Positions 1 through 6,660 of a stretch of DNA of 9,811 bases are shown here, in pieces. Numbering within the stretch: the stretch's first letter is position 1; every line of letters starts with the position of its first letter. Source of the DNA: Pseudodesulfovibrio sp. (GTDB lineage: Bacteria; Desulfobacterota; Desulfovibrionia; Desulfovibrionales; Desulfovibrionaceae); the NCBI GenBank assembly GCA_022712815.1, contig JAFLJW010000060.1, positions 1 to 9,811 on the forward strand, given 5' to 3'. The notes beneath the pieces were generated by a model. That model was not told the origin of the DNA. It ran no database searches and worked only from the letters and a program-made list of their open reading frames with translations. A program made the translations under genes and the position numbers.

Positions 1-846
1 GTTGGAATCCTCGTAGTTGAGGCCTTTTTGAAACTTGATGCTGTTGGCTATCTGCCTGGGTTGGGAATCATAAATAGTTTTGTATATTTCCATCCCTGCC
101 AAATCAGCGAGATATTCCATGCTTTTTTCGGTATGCAAAAACAAATGCCGAGGGGCGTCGAGTTGTGCCCAATTTTCACCAAATTCACGCCAAGAATATT
201 TTCCCATAAGGGGAATGCGAATGAGGAGCGTGCCTCCAGGGGCAAGAAAGTCACGCATGCTCGCCATGAAAATAGTGGGATTCGGGACGTGCTCGAAAGA
301 GTGGTTTGAGATGACGAGATCGTAGGAACCGCTCCACTTTTCTATCGGTAATCTATAGATCGAAAGGTTCTCCGTGTAGTCCACATCATTTGGAATAAAT
401 GGGTCTATTCCAACCAGTTGGCGAATACCAGTCTGCCATAATTTGGCAAGCAAATTACCCATACCGCAGCCAATGTCGAGAATACTGGAATCAGGACCGG
501 TATTACTGCCCGCAAGCCATTTTATGACCGGGGGTGTTGTGAACAACACACCTTGCATCGCCCCTATGAGATCAAACCTCCCCATGGCATGATTCAAAAA
601 ATGCATCTTGAAAAAACGACGAAACGAACTAAATTTGGATGCAGGAACCAGACGGTGAGATGCATAGTCGGTTGGATAAAAATGGGCCATGTCTTCGGGA
701 ATCTCAGCAATTTGCAGACAGCCACAGGATGCACACTCAAAATAGACAAACGGTTCATCTGTGCCGAACTGCTTTTCCTTGAAAACATATCGTGTGCTAC
801 CCTTAATATTGGCACAAATCCGGCAGACATTCTCTTTATTGACCAT
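1..846 (-). CDS. Zinc-ribbon class I SAM-dependent methyltransferase (3' end off the window)
   Basis: Reading the minus strand from 846 down to 1 gives 282 open codons with no stop, so the C-terminus lies beyond the left edge. An N-terminal zinc-ribbon-like module has Cys pairs at C8/C11 and C38/C41. The SAM-binding glycine loop follows at residues 122-131 (ILDIGCGMGN), then SNHSFEHVP (a post-loop motif common in Methyltransf_11/23-type enzymes), APGGTLLIRIP and PRHLFLHTEKS. Methyltransferases of this build are common in LPS and capsule loci, where they probably methylate glycan or sugar-nucleotide intermediates in the cytosol; the substrate cannot be read from sequence. The start at 846 is chosen because AGGA lies about 10 bases upstream and the zinc ribbon begins directly after it. 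An in-frame ATG at 975 would add 43 residues without domain character. The gene diverges from the rest of the cluster. Family assignment is firm, substrate unknown. Confidence 0.88.
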   Translation of the reverse strand, partial: MVNKENVCRICANIKGSTRYVFKEKQFGTDEPFVYFECASCGCLQIAEIPEDMAHFYPTDYASHRLVPASKFSSFRRFFKMHFLNHAMGRFDLIGAMQGVLFTTPPVIKWLAGSNTGPDSSILDIGCGMGNLLAKLWQTGIRQLVGIDPFIPNDVDYTENLSIYRLPIEKWSGSYDLVISNHSFEHVPNPTIFMASMRDFLAPGGTLLIRIPLMGKYSWREFGENWAQLDAPRHLFLHTEKSMEYLADLAGMEIYKTIYDSQPRQIANSIKFQKGLNYEDSN

Positions 847-867
847 ATCGTTCTTTTCCTGTTGTGT

Positions 868-896
868 AAAATACTCGTTGTTTGCATCGCCGACAA
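868..896 (-). promoter_or_regulatory. Possible sigma-70-like promoter for the minus-strand methyltransferase
   Basis: On the minus strand, TTGTCG (896-891) and TATTTT (873-868) are separated by 17 bases. Each matches four of six consensus positions. Transcription would begin near 861, giving a leader of about 15 bases that just includes the AGGA ribosome site before the ATG at 846. The boxes are weak and the leader is very short, so this is only a candidate. Confidence 0.25.
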
Positions 897-1067
897 CTCG
901 AATGCTAGCAAATCTGCACAGAGAACTCCAGAGTCGGATATAGCGCTCACTCCTTGAGGTCCATGTAACAAACATTCCAAAAGACACGTCTCTGAGGACT
1001 TTACTAACACGCCCGGACCATTTAAAGGATGCTTGACGGCGCACGCACGGTTTTTCCGTTGCCGCTC

Positions 1068-1075
1068 AAAAGGAG
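1068..1075 (+). promoter_or_regulatory. Ribosome binding site fixing the TTG start of the ABC exporter
   Basis: AAAAGGAG is a strong Shine-Dalgarno match. It is followed by five T residues and then TTG GCT AAA at 1081. No site of similar quality precedes the earlier in-frame TTG at 1033, so this site decides the start. Confidence 0.75.
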
Positions 1076-1080
1076 TTTTT

Positions 1081-2847
1081 TTGGCTAAAAATACAGACTT
1101 GCACTACCTGGGAAACCGACACCTGCTCAAGCGGAGCATAACCTACTTCTCCCCCTACAAGCTGCGCGTGGTCATTGCAATCATCGCCATGTTGCTCTAT
1201 GCTCCCATCCCTCCAGGTCTGGCATGGCTGACAAAATTCATTATGGACGATGTTCTCATCGGCAAAAATATTGAGACCTTGAAGCTATGTATTCTGGGCC
1301 TGGTGGCTCTGATTGTCTTGAAAGGAATACTCCAGTTTCTCCAGGTGTACGTCATAAATACCACGGGAATACTGGTCCTCAAGGACATGCGCAAAGACCT
1401 TTTTGACAAGATAATTCGCCTGCCCATGCCCTTTTTTGCCGAAAGTGAAATCGGCATGCTCATGAGTCGTATCGTCAACGATGTGGTGGCCGTGCGCCAA
1501 AGCCTGCCCAGTATCATCATGTTCGTCAGACAGATATTCACTCTCATCGCCTTGATCGGCACGATTATCTACCTTGACGCAAATCTGGCCTTCTGGAGCC
1601 TGATCGTCATGCCCATTGCCTTGTACCCGATAATATTCTTCGGGAAAAAGGTACGAAAATATGGGCGCAAAATGCAGTCCGAGCTTTCCGGCATCAACGT
1701 AGTCCTTGAAGAAAGCTTTTCCGGCATCAAGGTAATCAAGGCCTTTGCCAATGAAATCCGTGAAAGTATTCGTTTCAATATTGAAAATAAAAACCTGACC
1801 AAAATCATCATCCGCCAGATTTTTTACAGCGAGACATCTTCCCGAACAATGGATTTCGTATCCGCAGGAGCCGGAGCCACGGTGTTATGGATAGGAGGCT
1901 CCAAGGTTATCGATGGTATCATGACTCCCGGCGATCTGATGGCATTCATGGTTTGCCTGGTACAGCTTTATGAGCCAATAAAAAAGATCAATATGGCAAA
2001 CCAGCAAATCCAGGCGGGGCTGGCCGGCGCCGAACGCGTATTCGACATCTTTGATTCTCCCAAAATCAGGATAGAGGACGAGGGAAAGAATATACTGGAA
2101 GGAGAATTCAGGAAGCTGACCTTCGACAATGTCAAATTCAGCTATCCTGATACACCAAAAGTCGCTGTGGACGGAGTCTCCCTGAATATCAAGGCTGGGC
2201 AGCGCATAGCCATTGTCGGCCCCAGCGGTTCGGGCAAAACCACACTGGTCAACCTGATCCCCCGTTTTTACGACCCGCAAGCAGGGGAAATCCGTTTAAA
2301 CGACAAGCCTCTCAAAAGCTACACTCTTGGTAGCATACGCCTCAATCTGGGTTTGGTCTCTCAGGACACTTTTCTCTTCAACCTGAGCATCCGTGAAAAC
2401 ATCGCATACGCCATGGAATCCTGTAACACGAAGACGGTGGAACAAGCTGCCAAGGCCGCGTTTGCCCACGACTTCATCATGGAAATGCCCCAAGGCTATG
2501 ACACTATAGTCGGCGAAAGTGGGGTAAAGATTTCCGGTGGCCAGAAACAACGCCTGACCATTGCCCGCGCCATCCTCAAGAATCCGTCGCTGCTGATTCT
2601 GGACGAGGCCACCTCCGCTCTGGACACCGAGTCCGAACGGACCGTGCAAAAGGCCTTGGAAAACCTGATGCAAGGTCGAACCAGCATCGTCATCGCTCAC
2701 CGATTATCCACCATTCTGACCGCCGACAGAATCGTTGTAATGGAACAGGGCAAGATCGTGGACATGGGTACGCACAAAGAGCTTTTGGAAAAATGTGAGC
2801 TTTACGACAGGCTGTACCAGATGCAGTTTGACGATAGTTCTGATTAG
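1081..2847 (+). CDS. msbA: MsbA-like lipid/LPS ABC exporter (permease fused to ATPase)
   Basis: This 588-residue protein has the type IV half-transporter build and almost the length of E. coli MsbA (582). Hydrophobic membrane segments lie near residues 28-50, 68-91, 145-164, 168-187, 255-273 and 285-303. The nucleotide-binding domain follows: Walker A GPSGSGKTT at 380-388, Q-loop Q428, ABC signature SGGQKQR at 485-491, Walker B LLILDE at 504-509 and the switch histidine H540. All catalytic elements are intact. As a dimer in the inner membrane it should use ATP to flip a lipid-linked substrate, such as lipid A-core or a lipid-linked glycan. The TTG start at 1081 is set by AAAAGGAG; the frame extends 16 codons upstream to a TTG at 1033 without support. 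It leads the glycan genes, 38 bases before the glycosyltransferase. Whether it is the housekeeping MsbA or a cluster-specific paralogue cannot be decided here. Confidence 0.88.
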   Translation: MAKNTDLHYLGNRHLLKRSITYFSPYKLRVVIAIIAMLLYAPIPPGLAWLTKFIMDDVLIGKNIETLKLCILGLVALIVLKGILQFLQVYVINTTGILVLKDMRKDLFDKIIRLPMPFFAESEIGMLMSRIVNDVVAVRQSLPSIIMFVRQIFTLIALIGTIIYLDANLAFWSLIVMPIALYPIIFFGKKVRKYGRKMQSELSGINVVLEESFSGIKVIKAFANEIRESIRFNIENKNLTKIIIRQIFYSETSSRTMDFVSAGAGATVLWIGGSKVIDGIMTPGDLMAFMVCLVQLYEPIKKINMANQQIQAGLAGAERVFDIFDSPKIRIEDEGKNILEGEFRKLTFDNVKFSYPDTPKVAVDGVSLNIKAGQRIAIVGPSGSGKTTLVNLIPRFYDPQAGEIRLNDKPLKSYTLGSIRLNLGLVSQDTFLFNLSIRENIAYAMESCNTKTVEQAAKAAFAHDFIMEMPQGYDTIVGESGVKISGGQKQRLTIARAILKNPSLLILDEATSALDTESERTVQKALENLMQGRTSIVIAHRLSTILTADRIVVMEQGKIVDMGTHKELLEKCELYDRLYQMQFDDSSD

Positions 2848-2885
2848 AATATCAGCAAAACAAACCCGAAAGACCAAACAATACA

Positions 2886-3908
2886 ATGTCCGACAACGTC
2901 ACCATCGTCATCCCGACGCACTTCAGGCACGCCTATCTTGCCCGTGTGCTGGAGCAGTATGCAAAAAGCGGTATCCCTGTACTGGTGGCCGACTCTACAG
3001 ACATTCCTTTTGAAGATGCCTCCAAGTATCAAAACGTCACATATTATCATTGGCCTGAGAAAAATTTCATCGACAAGCTCCACGCAGCCATACAGGCTGT
3101 GAACACCCCATATGTCGTCATGCGAGCGGATAACCGCCACACTGTTCCCGAAGCAATTACGCAATGCGCAAATTTTCTGGCAGACAACCCGGACTACTCT
3201 ATCTGTCACGGGGCATACGTTGCCGTTGAACGCTTCGGCACCACTCTTTCCGCACGGCCCAATTACCACGAAGACGAACACTGCGGGCTTACAGGCGAGA
3301 CTCCAACAGCCCGGATAATGGAAGTGTGGGACAGGTACATCCCGGCCTTTTATGCTGTTTCCCATACTGAAAGTTGGAAACGGGTGCTCGACATTGCCGT
3401 GGGTGGCATTACCAACAACAACGCACTTGAGGTTCTCCAGTCATTGCTGACGGCAGCGGATGGAAAAAGCAAACGGCTTCCTGTCTTTTATGGAGCAATC
3501 CAAATAGCCAAACGCGTAAGCGGCGAAAATGCGGTGTACGATGGCTTCAACATAGTGGCCACAAACGAACGCTATTTTGCCGAATATGCATATTTCATAA
3601 AGAAAGTGACCGCCCGACTCACTGAACTGGAACACATTGATCAGGAAGAAGCCAAAAAACGTGTTGAAAACTCCATTGCCAACTTCCTGAAAAAATGCTG
3701 TTCCCATCACCCCCGGCGAACCTTTATCCAAAAACTTCCCAAATACCTGAAACGAGCCGTTTCCGTTTTTGATCTCAATAAAAAACAACGCTTCCTTGCT
3801 GAACGCACAAAAAATATGGATGATTTTCTGGCACCACTCACCCCACCATCCAAGAAAAATTTATCAGCAATGATGATCTGGCTCGACAGTTGGAAGGACG
3901 AGATATGA
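2886..3908 (+). CDS. GT-A-like glycosyltransferase with degenerate acidic motif
   Basis: The 340-residue protein opens with a family 2-like start (VTIVIPTHFR, residues 5-14), typical of the nucleotide-binding strand of GT-A glycosyltransferases. Segments such as TPYVVMRADN and CANFLADNPDYSICHG resemble the glycosyltransferase domain that I recall as TIGR04440, found in surface-polysaccharide loci. It should transfer a sugar from a nucleotide donor to a lipid-linked acceptor at the cytoplasmic face; donor and acceptor are unknown. From memory, relatives carry an acidic ADDD motif where this protein has A81-D82-N83-R84, so only one acid remains at the expected metal site. The C-terminal third is rich in Lys and Arg, which could aid membrane association. 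The ribosome site is weak. The stop codon overlaps the start of the next gene (ATGA at 3905-3908), implying translational coupling. Family is likely, activity less certain. Confidence 0.75.
   Translation: MSDNVTIVIPTHFRHAYLARVLEQYAKSGIPVLVADSTDIPFEDASKYQNVTYYHWPEKNFIDKLHAAIQAVNTPYVVMRADNRHTVPEAITQCANFLADNPDYSICHGAYVAVERFGTTLSARPNYHEDEHCGLTGETPTARIMEVWDRYIPAFYAVSHTESWKRVLDIAVGGITNNNALEVLQSLLTAADGKSKRLPVFYGAIQIAKRVSGENAVYDGFNIVATNERYFAEYAYFIKKVTARLTELEHIDQEEAKKRVENSIANFLKKCCSHHPRRTFIQKLPKYLKRAVSVFDLNKKQRFLAERTKNMDDFLAPLTPPSKKNLSAMMIWLDSWKDEI
3892..3898 (+). promoter_or_regulatory. Ribosome binding site for the SDR at 3905
   Basis: GGAAGGA sits six bases before ATG 3905, inside the last codons of the glycosyltransferase gene. 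It supports 3905 rather than the in-frame TTG at 3890, which lies upstream of this site. Confidence 0.7.
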
Positions 3909-4786
3909 AAATTCTGGTCACCGGAGCCACCGGATTCATCGGCAACCACGTGGTCAGCACCCTGCTCGACCAAGGCATCTCAGTCATAGCTGCCTCGCGC
4001 TCCACGGAGAAGGCAGAAGCCATGCCCTGGTTTTCCAAAATCGATTTCAAGACTCTGGATACCGCGGCCCCGCCCGCCAATCCATATACCTCTCTAGGCT
4101 CACCGGACCGAATGATTCATCTGGCATGGTCGGGGTTGCCGAACTTCAAATCAGATCATCACATGAAAGAGAACCTGCCAAACGACAGAGCTTTCCTGTC
4201 CGCCATGCTCGAAGGTGGCTTAAAGCATCTGCTGGTGACCGGCACCTGCTTTGAATACGGCATGATGGAAGGAGAGCTTTCCGAGGACATGGAGACCAAG
4301 CCCGATAACCCATACGGTCTGGCAAAGGACACCCTGCGCCGAGAATTGCAGGCACGTACAATGGGTACGGACGTGATTTTCCAATGGGCCAGACTTTTCT
4401 ACATGTTCGGCCCGGGACAATCGAAAACCTCACTTTTTTCCCTGCTGCAAAAAGCCATCGACAACAAGGACACGATCTTTGACATGTCTGGCGGCGAGCA
4501 GGTCAGAGATTTTTTGCCAATAGAAACCATCGCAAAAAAGTTGGTACACATCGCACTTCAGGACGATGTCACCGGCATCATCAACATCTGTAGCGGACGC
4601 TCCGCCACGGTCAGAGAACTGGTCGAGGAGTACTTGGCACGACGTGACGCAAAGATTGAATTAAACCTCGGCCATTACCCTTATCCCGACTATGAGCCAT
4701 TCCGATTCTGGGGGAGTACGACAAGACTTAATCTGGCCCTGAACGCTTCCTCGATTGCTGGACACCATTCCTTAAGACCTGTATAG
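3905..4786 (+). CDS. Extended SDR sugar-nucleotide oxidoreductase, probable 4-ketoreductase
   Basis: This 293-residue protein is an NAD(P)-dependent epimerase/dehydratase-family member. The Rossmann glycine motif is in GATGFIGNHV near the N-terminus (after MKILVT). The catalytic Tyr and Lys are Y137 and K141 in YGLAK, and GTCFEYG holds the Thr/Ser position. The C-terminal GHYPYPDYEPF segment belongs to a group I associate with O-antigen loci, annotated as NAD(P)-dependent oxidoreductases or epimerases and related to CDP-abequose synthase-like 4-ketoreductases. It probably reduces the 4-keto group of a CDP- or dTDP-sugar in the cytosol, and here it could finish the sugar begun by the genes from 5833 onward (inference). 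The start at 3905 follows GGAAGGA and overlaps the previous stop by four bases. The C-terminal tail after the conserved FWGS is ordinary in length, so the gene appears intact. Confidence 0.82.
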   Translation: MKILVTGATGFIGNHVVSTLLDQGISVIAASRSTEKAEAMPWFSKIDFKTLDTAAPPANPYTSLGSPDRMIHLAWSGLPNFKSDHHMKENLPNDRAFLSAMLEGGLKHLLVTGTCFEYGMMEGELSEDMETKPDNPYGLAKDTLRRELQARTMGTDVIFQWARLFYMFGPGQSKTSLFSLLQKAIDNKDTIFDMSGGEQVRDFLPIETIAKKLVHIALQDDVTGIINICSGRSATVRELVEEYLARRDAKIELNLGHYPYPDYEPFRFWGSTTRLNLALNASSIAGHHSLRPV

Positions 4787-4801
4787 GAAACCCCTCTGCT
4801 C

Positions 4802-4821
4802 CCATTGGTATAAACCACTGG
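4802..4821. repeat. Imperfect inverted repeat in the gap before the CmcI-like gene
   Basis: CCATTGGT (4802-4809) and ACCACTGG (4814-4821) pair in seven of eight positions around a four-base ATAA loop. No T-tract follows, so it is not a typical intrinsic terminator. It could be a small mRNA hairpin or a protein-binding dyad, or it could be chance. It lies about 17 bases before the ribosome site of the next gene. Confidence 0.3.
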
Positions 4822-4847
4822 CACGCAATCATATTCTGGAGAAAAAG

Positions 4848-5585
4848 ATGAATCCCATACAAAAATTTCAGGAAGAGTGCGTTGAACGCATTCGCGAACA
4901 AGGCAAAAATGAAACTATTGCCCGCCATGCCCGCGACTTTACAGTGGAATCCATGCGGAGCCAGTACTCATACAATTTCACATGGATGGGCCGCCCCATC
5001 ATCCAGTACCCTCAAGACATGGTCGCCATGCAGGAGATCATCTGGAAAGTACAACCTGATATCATCATCGAAACAGGCATAGCTCATGGCGGTTCACTCA
5101 TCTACTATGCCTCTATCCTCGAACTGATCGGAAAAGATGCCTATGTGCTCGGTGTGGATATAGATATTCGCACTCACAACAAGACCGAGATCGAAAAACA
5201 CCCCATGTTCAAACGAATCGAAATGATTCAGGGGTCCGCTCTGGACGAAACTGTTGTAGCCCAGGTGAGAGGCCATGCCAAAGGCAAGAAACGGGTCATG
5301 GTCTGCCTTGATTCAAACCATACCCACGAACATGTGCAAAAAGAGCTTGAGTTCTACTCGCCAATGGTAACCAAAGACAGCTATCTGGTGGTTTTCGACA
5401 CCGCCGTGGAAATAGCTCCGGAGGATGTCAACGACAACCGTCCATGGGGACCTGGTAACAACCCCATGACCGCTGTGCATGATTTTTTAAAAATAAACAG
5501 CCGCTTTGAAATTGACCAAGCATACAACGACAAGCTCCTGATTGGCATGGCCCCTGACGGATATTTACTCTGCAAGACAGATTAG
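4848..5585 (+). CDS. CmcI/cephalosporin hydroxylase-family SAM-dependent methyltransferase
   Basis: The 245-residue protein matches the family named after cephalosporin hydroxylase CmcI (Pfam PF04989, as I recall it), whose fold is that of a SAM-dependent O-methyltransferase. The SAM-binding loop is ETGIAHGGS at 75-83. VLGVDIDIR follows as the second SAM-contacting strand, and the family hallmark LDSNHTHEH is at 154-162; Asp, Asn and His there fit a metal site. Members in polysaccharide loci are thought to O-methylate sugars, not to hydroxylate antibiotics, so the family name is misleading. GGAGA upstream gives a good ribosome site for ATG 4848. Both ends look complete for the family. Immediately after its stop begins the stump of a different methyltransferase, which suggests this gene arrived by replacing it. 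Substrate unknown. Confidence 0.86.
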   Translation: MNPIQKFQEECVERIREQGKNETIARHARDFTVESMRSQYSYNFTWMGRPIIQYPQDMVAMQEIIWKVQPDIIIETGIAHGGSLIYYASILELIGKDAYVLGVDIDIRTHNKTEIEKHPMFKRIEMIQGSALDETVVAQVRGHAKGKKRVMVCLDSNHTHEHVQKELEFYSPMVTKDSYLVVFDTAVEIAPEDVNDNRPWGPGNNPMTAVHDFLKINSRFEIDQAYNDKLLIGMAPDGYLLCKTD

Positions 5586-5587
5586 TT

Positions 5588-5809
5588 AAAGTGAGCTATC
5601 TGTCCATCGACATGAACTGCGTAATCCCGGAGATTGCCGCAGCAGAGTTTTTCTGGGACAAACTCGTTCCCGGAGCCTTGGTGGTCCTTGATGATTATGG
5701 CTGGAGCGCTCATAAACCACAGAAAAAGGCTTTCGACGAATTTACGAAAAAGAGGAACACTCAGGTTCTCACCTTGCCCACCGGGCAAGGCCTTATCGTC
5801 AAACCGTAA
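5588..5809 (+). pseudogene. 3' remnant of a TylF/MycF/NovP-type O-methyltransferase
   Basis: The frame encodes about 73 residues that match only the C-terminal part of TylF-type (macrocin O-methyltransferase, PF05711) enzymes. Recognisable pieces are YLSIDMNCVIPEIAAAEFFW, VVLDDYGW, QKKAFDEF and TLPTGQGLIVKP. The Asp residues in SIDMN and LDDYG correspond to the metal-binding acids of MycF/NovP. The whole SAM-binding N-terminal domain is missing; the frame is open upstream only to a stop at 5555-5557, inside the preceding gene, and that part has no family resemblance. The only start near the homology edge is GTG 5591, without a ribosome site. Family members are normally well over 200 residues. 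The stump begins within a few bases of the CmcI-like gene's stop, so a recombination scar is the best reading. A stable short protein is possible but unlikely to be a methyltransferase. Confidence 0.85.
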
Positions 5810-5821
5810 CGGCTGGATTTC

Positions 5822-5829
5822 AGGAAGGT
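5822..5829 (+). promoter_or_regulatory. Ribosome binding site for rfbF
   Basis: AGGAAGGT precedes ATG 5833 by three bases (AGGA by seven). It lies just after the stop of the TylF-type remnant and shows that translation starts afresh at rfbF. Confidence 0.6.
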
Positions 5830-5832
5830 ATC

Positions 5833-6615
5833 ATGGAAGTAGTCATCCTCTGCGGTGGTCTGGGTACGAGACTCAGGGAAGAGACCGAGTTTCGCCCCAA
5901 GCCAATGGTCAATATCGGGCCTCGGCCTATTTTGTGGCACATCATGAAAACTTACTCTTCGTTCGGGCATACGGATTTCATCCTGCCGCTGGGCTACAAA
6001 GGCGAGATGATCCGCGATTATTTCGTCAACTATGAATGGATGAACAACGATGTGACCATTGAGCTGGGCAAACCGGAGAACCTCTGCCTGCACAACTGCC
6101 ACGAAGAGTCGGGCTGGAAGATAACCCTGTCCGACACTGGCCCCAATACCCTAAAGGGTGCACGCATCAAACGCATTGAAAAATACATCAAGGGCGATGT
6201 TTTCATGCTTACCTACGGTGATGGTGTAGGCAATATAGATTTGGATGCCCTTCTGAAATTTCACAAGAGCCACGGTAAAATCGCCACACTTACCGGCGTT
6301 AACCCGGCTGCTCGCTTCGGAGAATTGAAGGTAAGTGGCAACAAAGTTCAATCCTTTTATGAAAAACCCGATGAAACAACCACTGAAGGCTTGGTCAATG
6401 GCGGCTACTTCATTTTCAACCGTGAAATATTCGACCACCTTTCAGAAGACGAGGACTGCGATCTCGAATACGGCCCCCTTGAAAAATTGGCCAACGAGGG
6501 AGAACTGATGGTTCGCCCTCACGATGGCTTCTGGGCCTGCATGGACACACTTCGTGACACGGAATACCTGAACAAGCTTTGGGAGAATGGACAGGCCCAG
6601 TGGAAAATCTGGTAA
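5833..6615 (+). CDS. rfbF: Glucose-1-phosphate cytidylyltransferase
   Basis: This 260-residue protein closely follows the RfbF/DdhA pattern (about 257 residues in Salmonella). It should catalyse CTP + alpha-D-glucose 1-phosphate to CDP-glucose + diphosphate in the cytosol, the entry step to CDP-linked sugars. The nucleotide-binding signature GGLGTRLREET is at residues 8-18, with the conserved lysine K23 in RPKPMV. Metal-binding Asp is in YGDG (D130), and NGGYFIFN and the C-terminal MDTLRD are also typical. The CDP-type pattern separates it from dTDP-forming RmlA. It opens the group of four genes (to 9479) that look like one sugar pathway, but no CDP-glucose 4,6-dehydratase (RfbG) follows it, unlike the classic 3,6-dideoxyhexose clusters. 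Confidence 0.94.
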   Translation: MEVVILCGGLGTRLREETEFRPKPMVNIGPRPILWHIMKTYSSFGHTDFILPLGYKGEMIRDYFVNYEWMNNDVTIELGKPENLCLHNCHEESGWKITLSDTGPNTLKGARIKRIEKYIKGDVFMLTYGDGVGNIDLDALLKFHKSHGKIATLTGVNPAARFGELKVSGNKVQSFYEKPDETTTEGLVNGGYFIFNREIFDHLSEDEDCDLEYGPLEKLANEGELMVRPHDGFWACMDTLRDTEYLNKLWENGQAQWKIW

Positions 6616-6651
6616 CATCTTCTCTGCAAACACATACACAACTTCAATATT

Positions 6652-6656
6652 GGAGA
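6652..6656 (+). promoter_or_regulatory. Ribosome binding site fixing the GTG start at 6661
   Basis: GGAGA lies four bases before GTG 6661, and the protein from there begins directly with the Rossmann strand (MKIFVTG). No upstream alternative start in this frame has support. Confidence 0.65.
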
Positions 6657-6660
6657 AATA

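Larger units (their letters stand above)
847..1080. other. Divergent intergenic region
   Basis: This stretch of about 230 bases separates the leftward methyltransferase from the rightward operon and must hold the leftward promoter, and probably the rightward one. I found no strong hairpin, operator or small gene in it. The open frames here are antisense or extension frames with no ribosome site or recognisable protein. The rightward promoter could not be picked out with confidence. Confidence 0.6.

Noticed and set aside
847..975. N-terminal extension of the minus-strand methyltransferase from ATG 975
   Set aside because: The extra 43 residues show no domain character, and ATG 846 has a ribosome site and directly precedes the zinc ribbon.
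553..1010. Open frames of 134 and 138 codons across the divergent gap on both strands
   Set aside because: They overlap the methyltransferase gene in other frames, lack ribosome sites and show no protein-family features.
1000..1026. TTTACT ... TTTAAA as a promoter for the rightward operon
   Set aside because: The boxes are weak and the 15-base spacer is too short; I could not support a specific rightward promoter.
1033..1080. Upstream TTG at 1033 as the start of the ABC exporter
   Set aside because: It has no Shine-Dalgarno site, while TTG 1081 follows a strong AAAAGGAG and gives the usual MsbA length.
2844..3365. A 173-codon minus-strand open frame opposite the glycosyltransferase gene
   Set aside because: Composition is Cys/Val-rich and unstructured, and the plus strand carries a recognisable glycosyltransferase; it is a shadow frame.
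3890..3904. TTG at 3890 as the start of the SDR
   Set aside because: The GGAAGGA ribosome site lies downstream of it and points to ATG 3905, where the Rossmann strand begins.
5772..5790. Perfect 8-base inverted repeat CCTTGCCC/GGGCAAGG with 3-base loop, considered as a terminator
   Set aside because: No T-tract follows, and the sequence encodes the conserved TLPTGQG motif of the TylF-type family, which explains the pattern.
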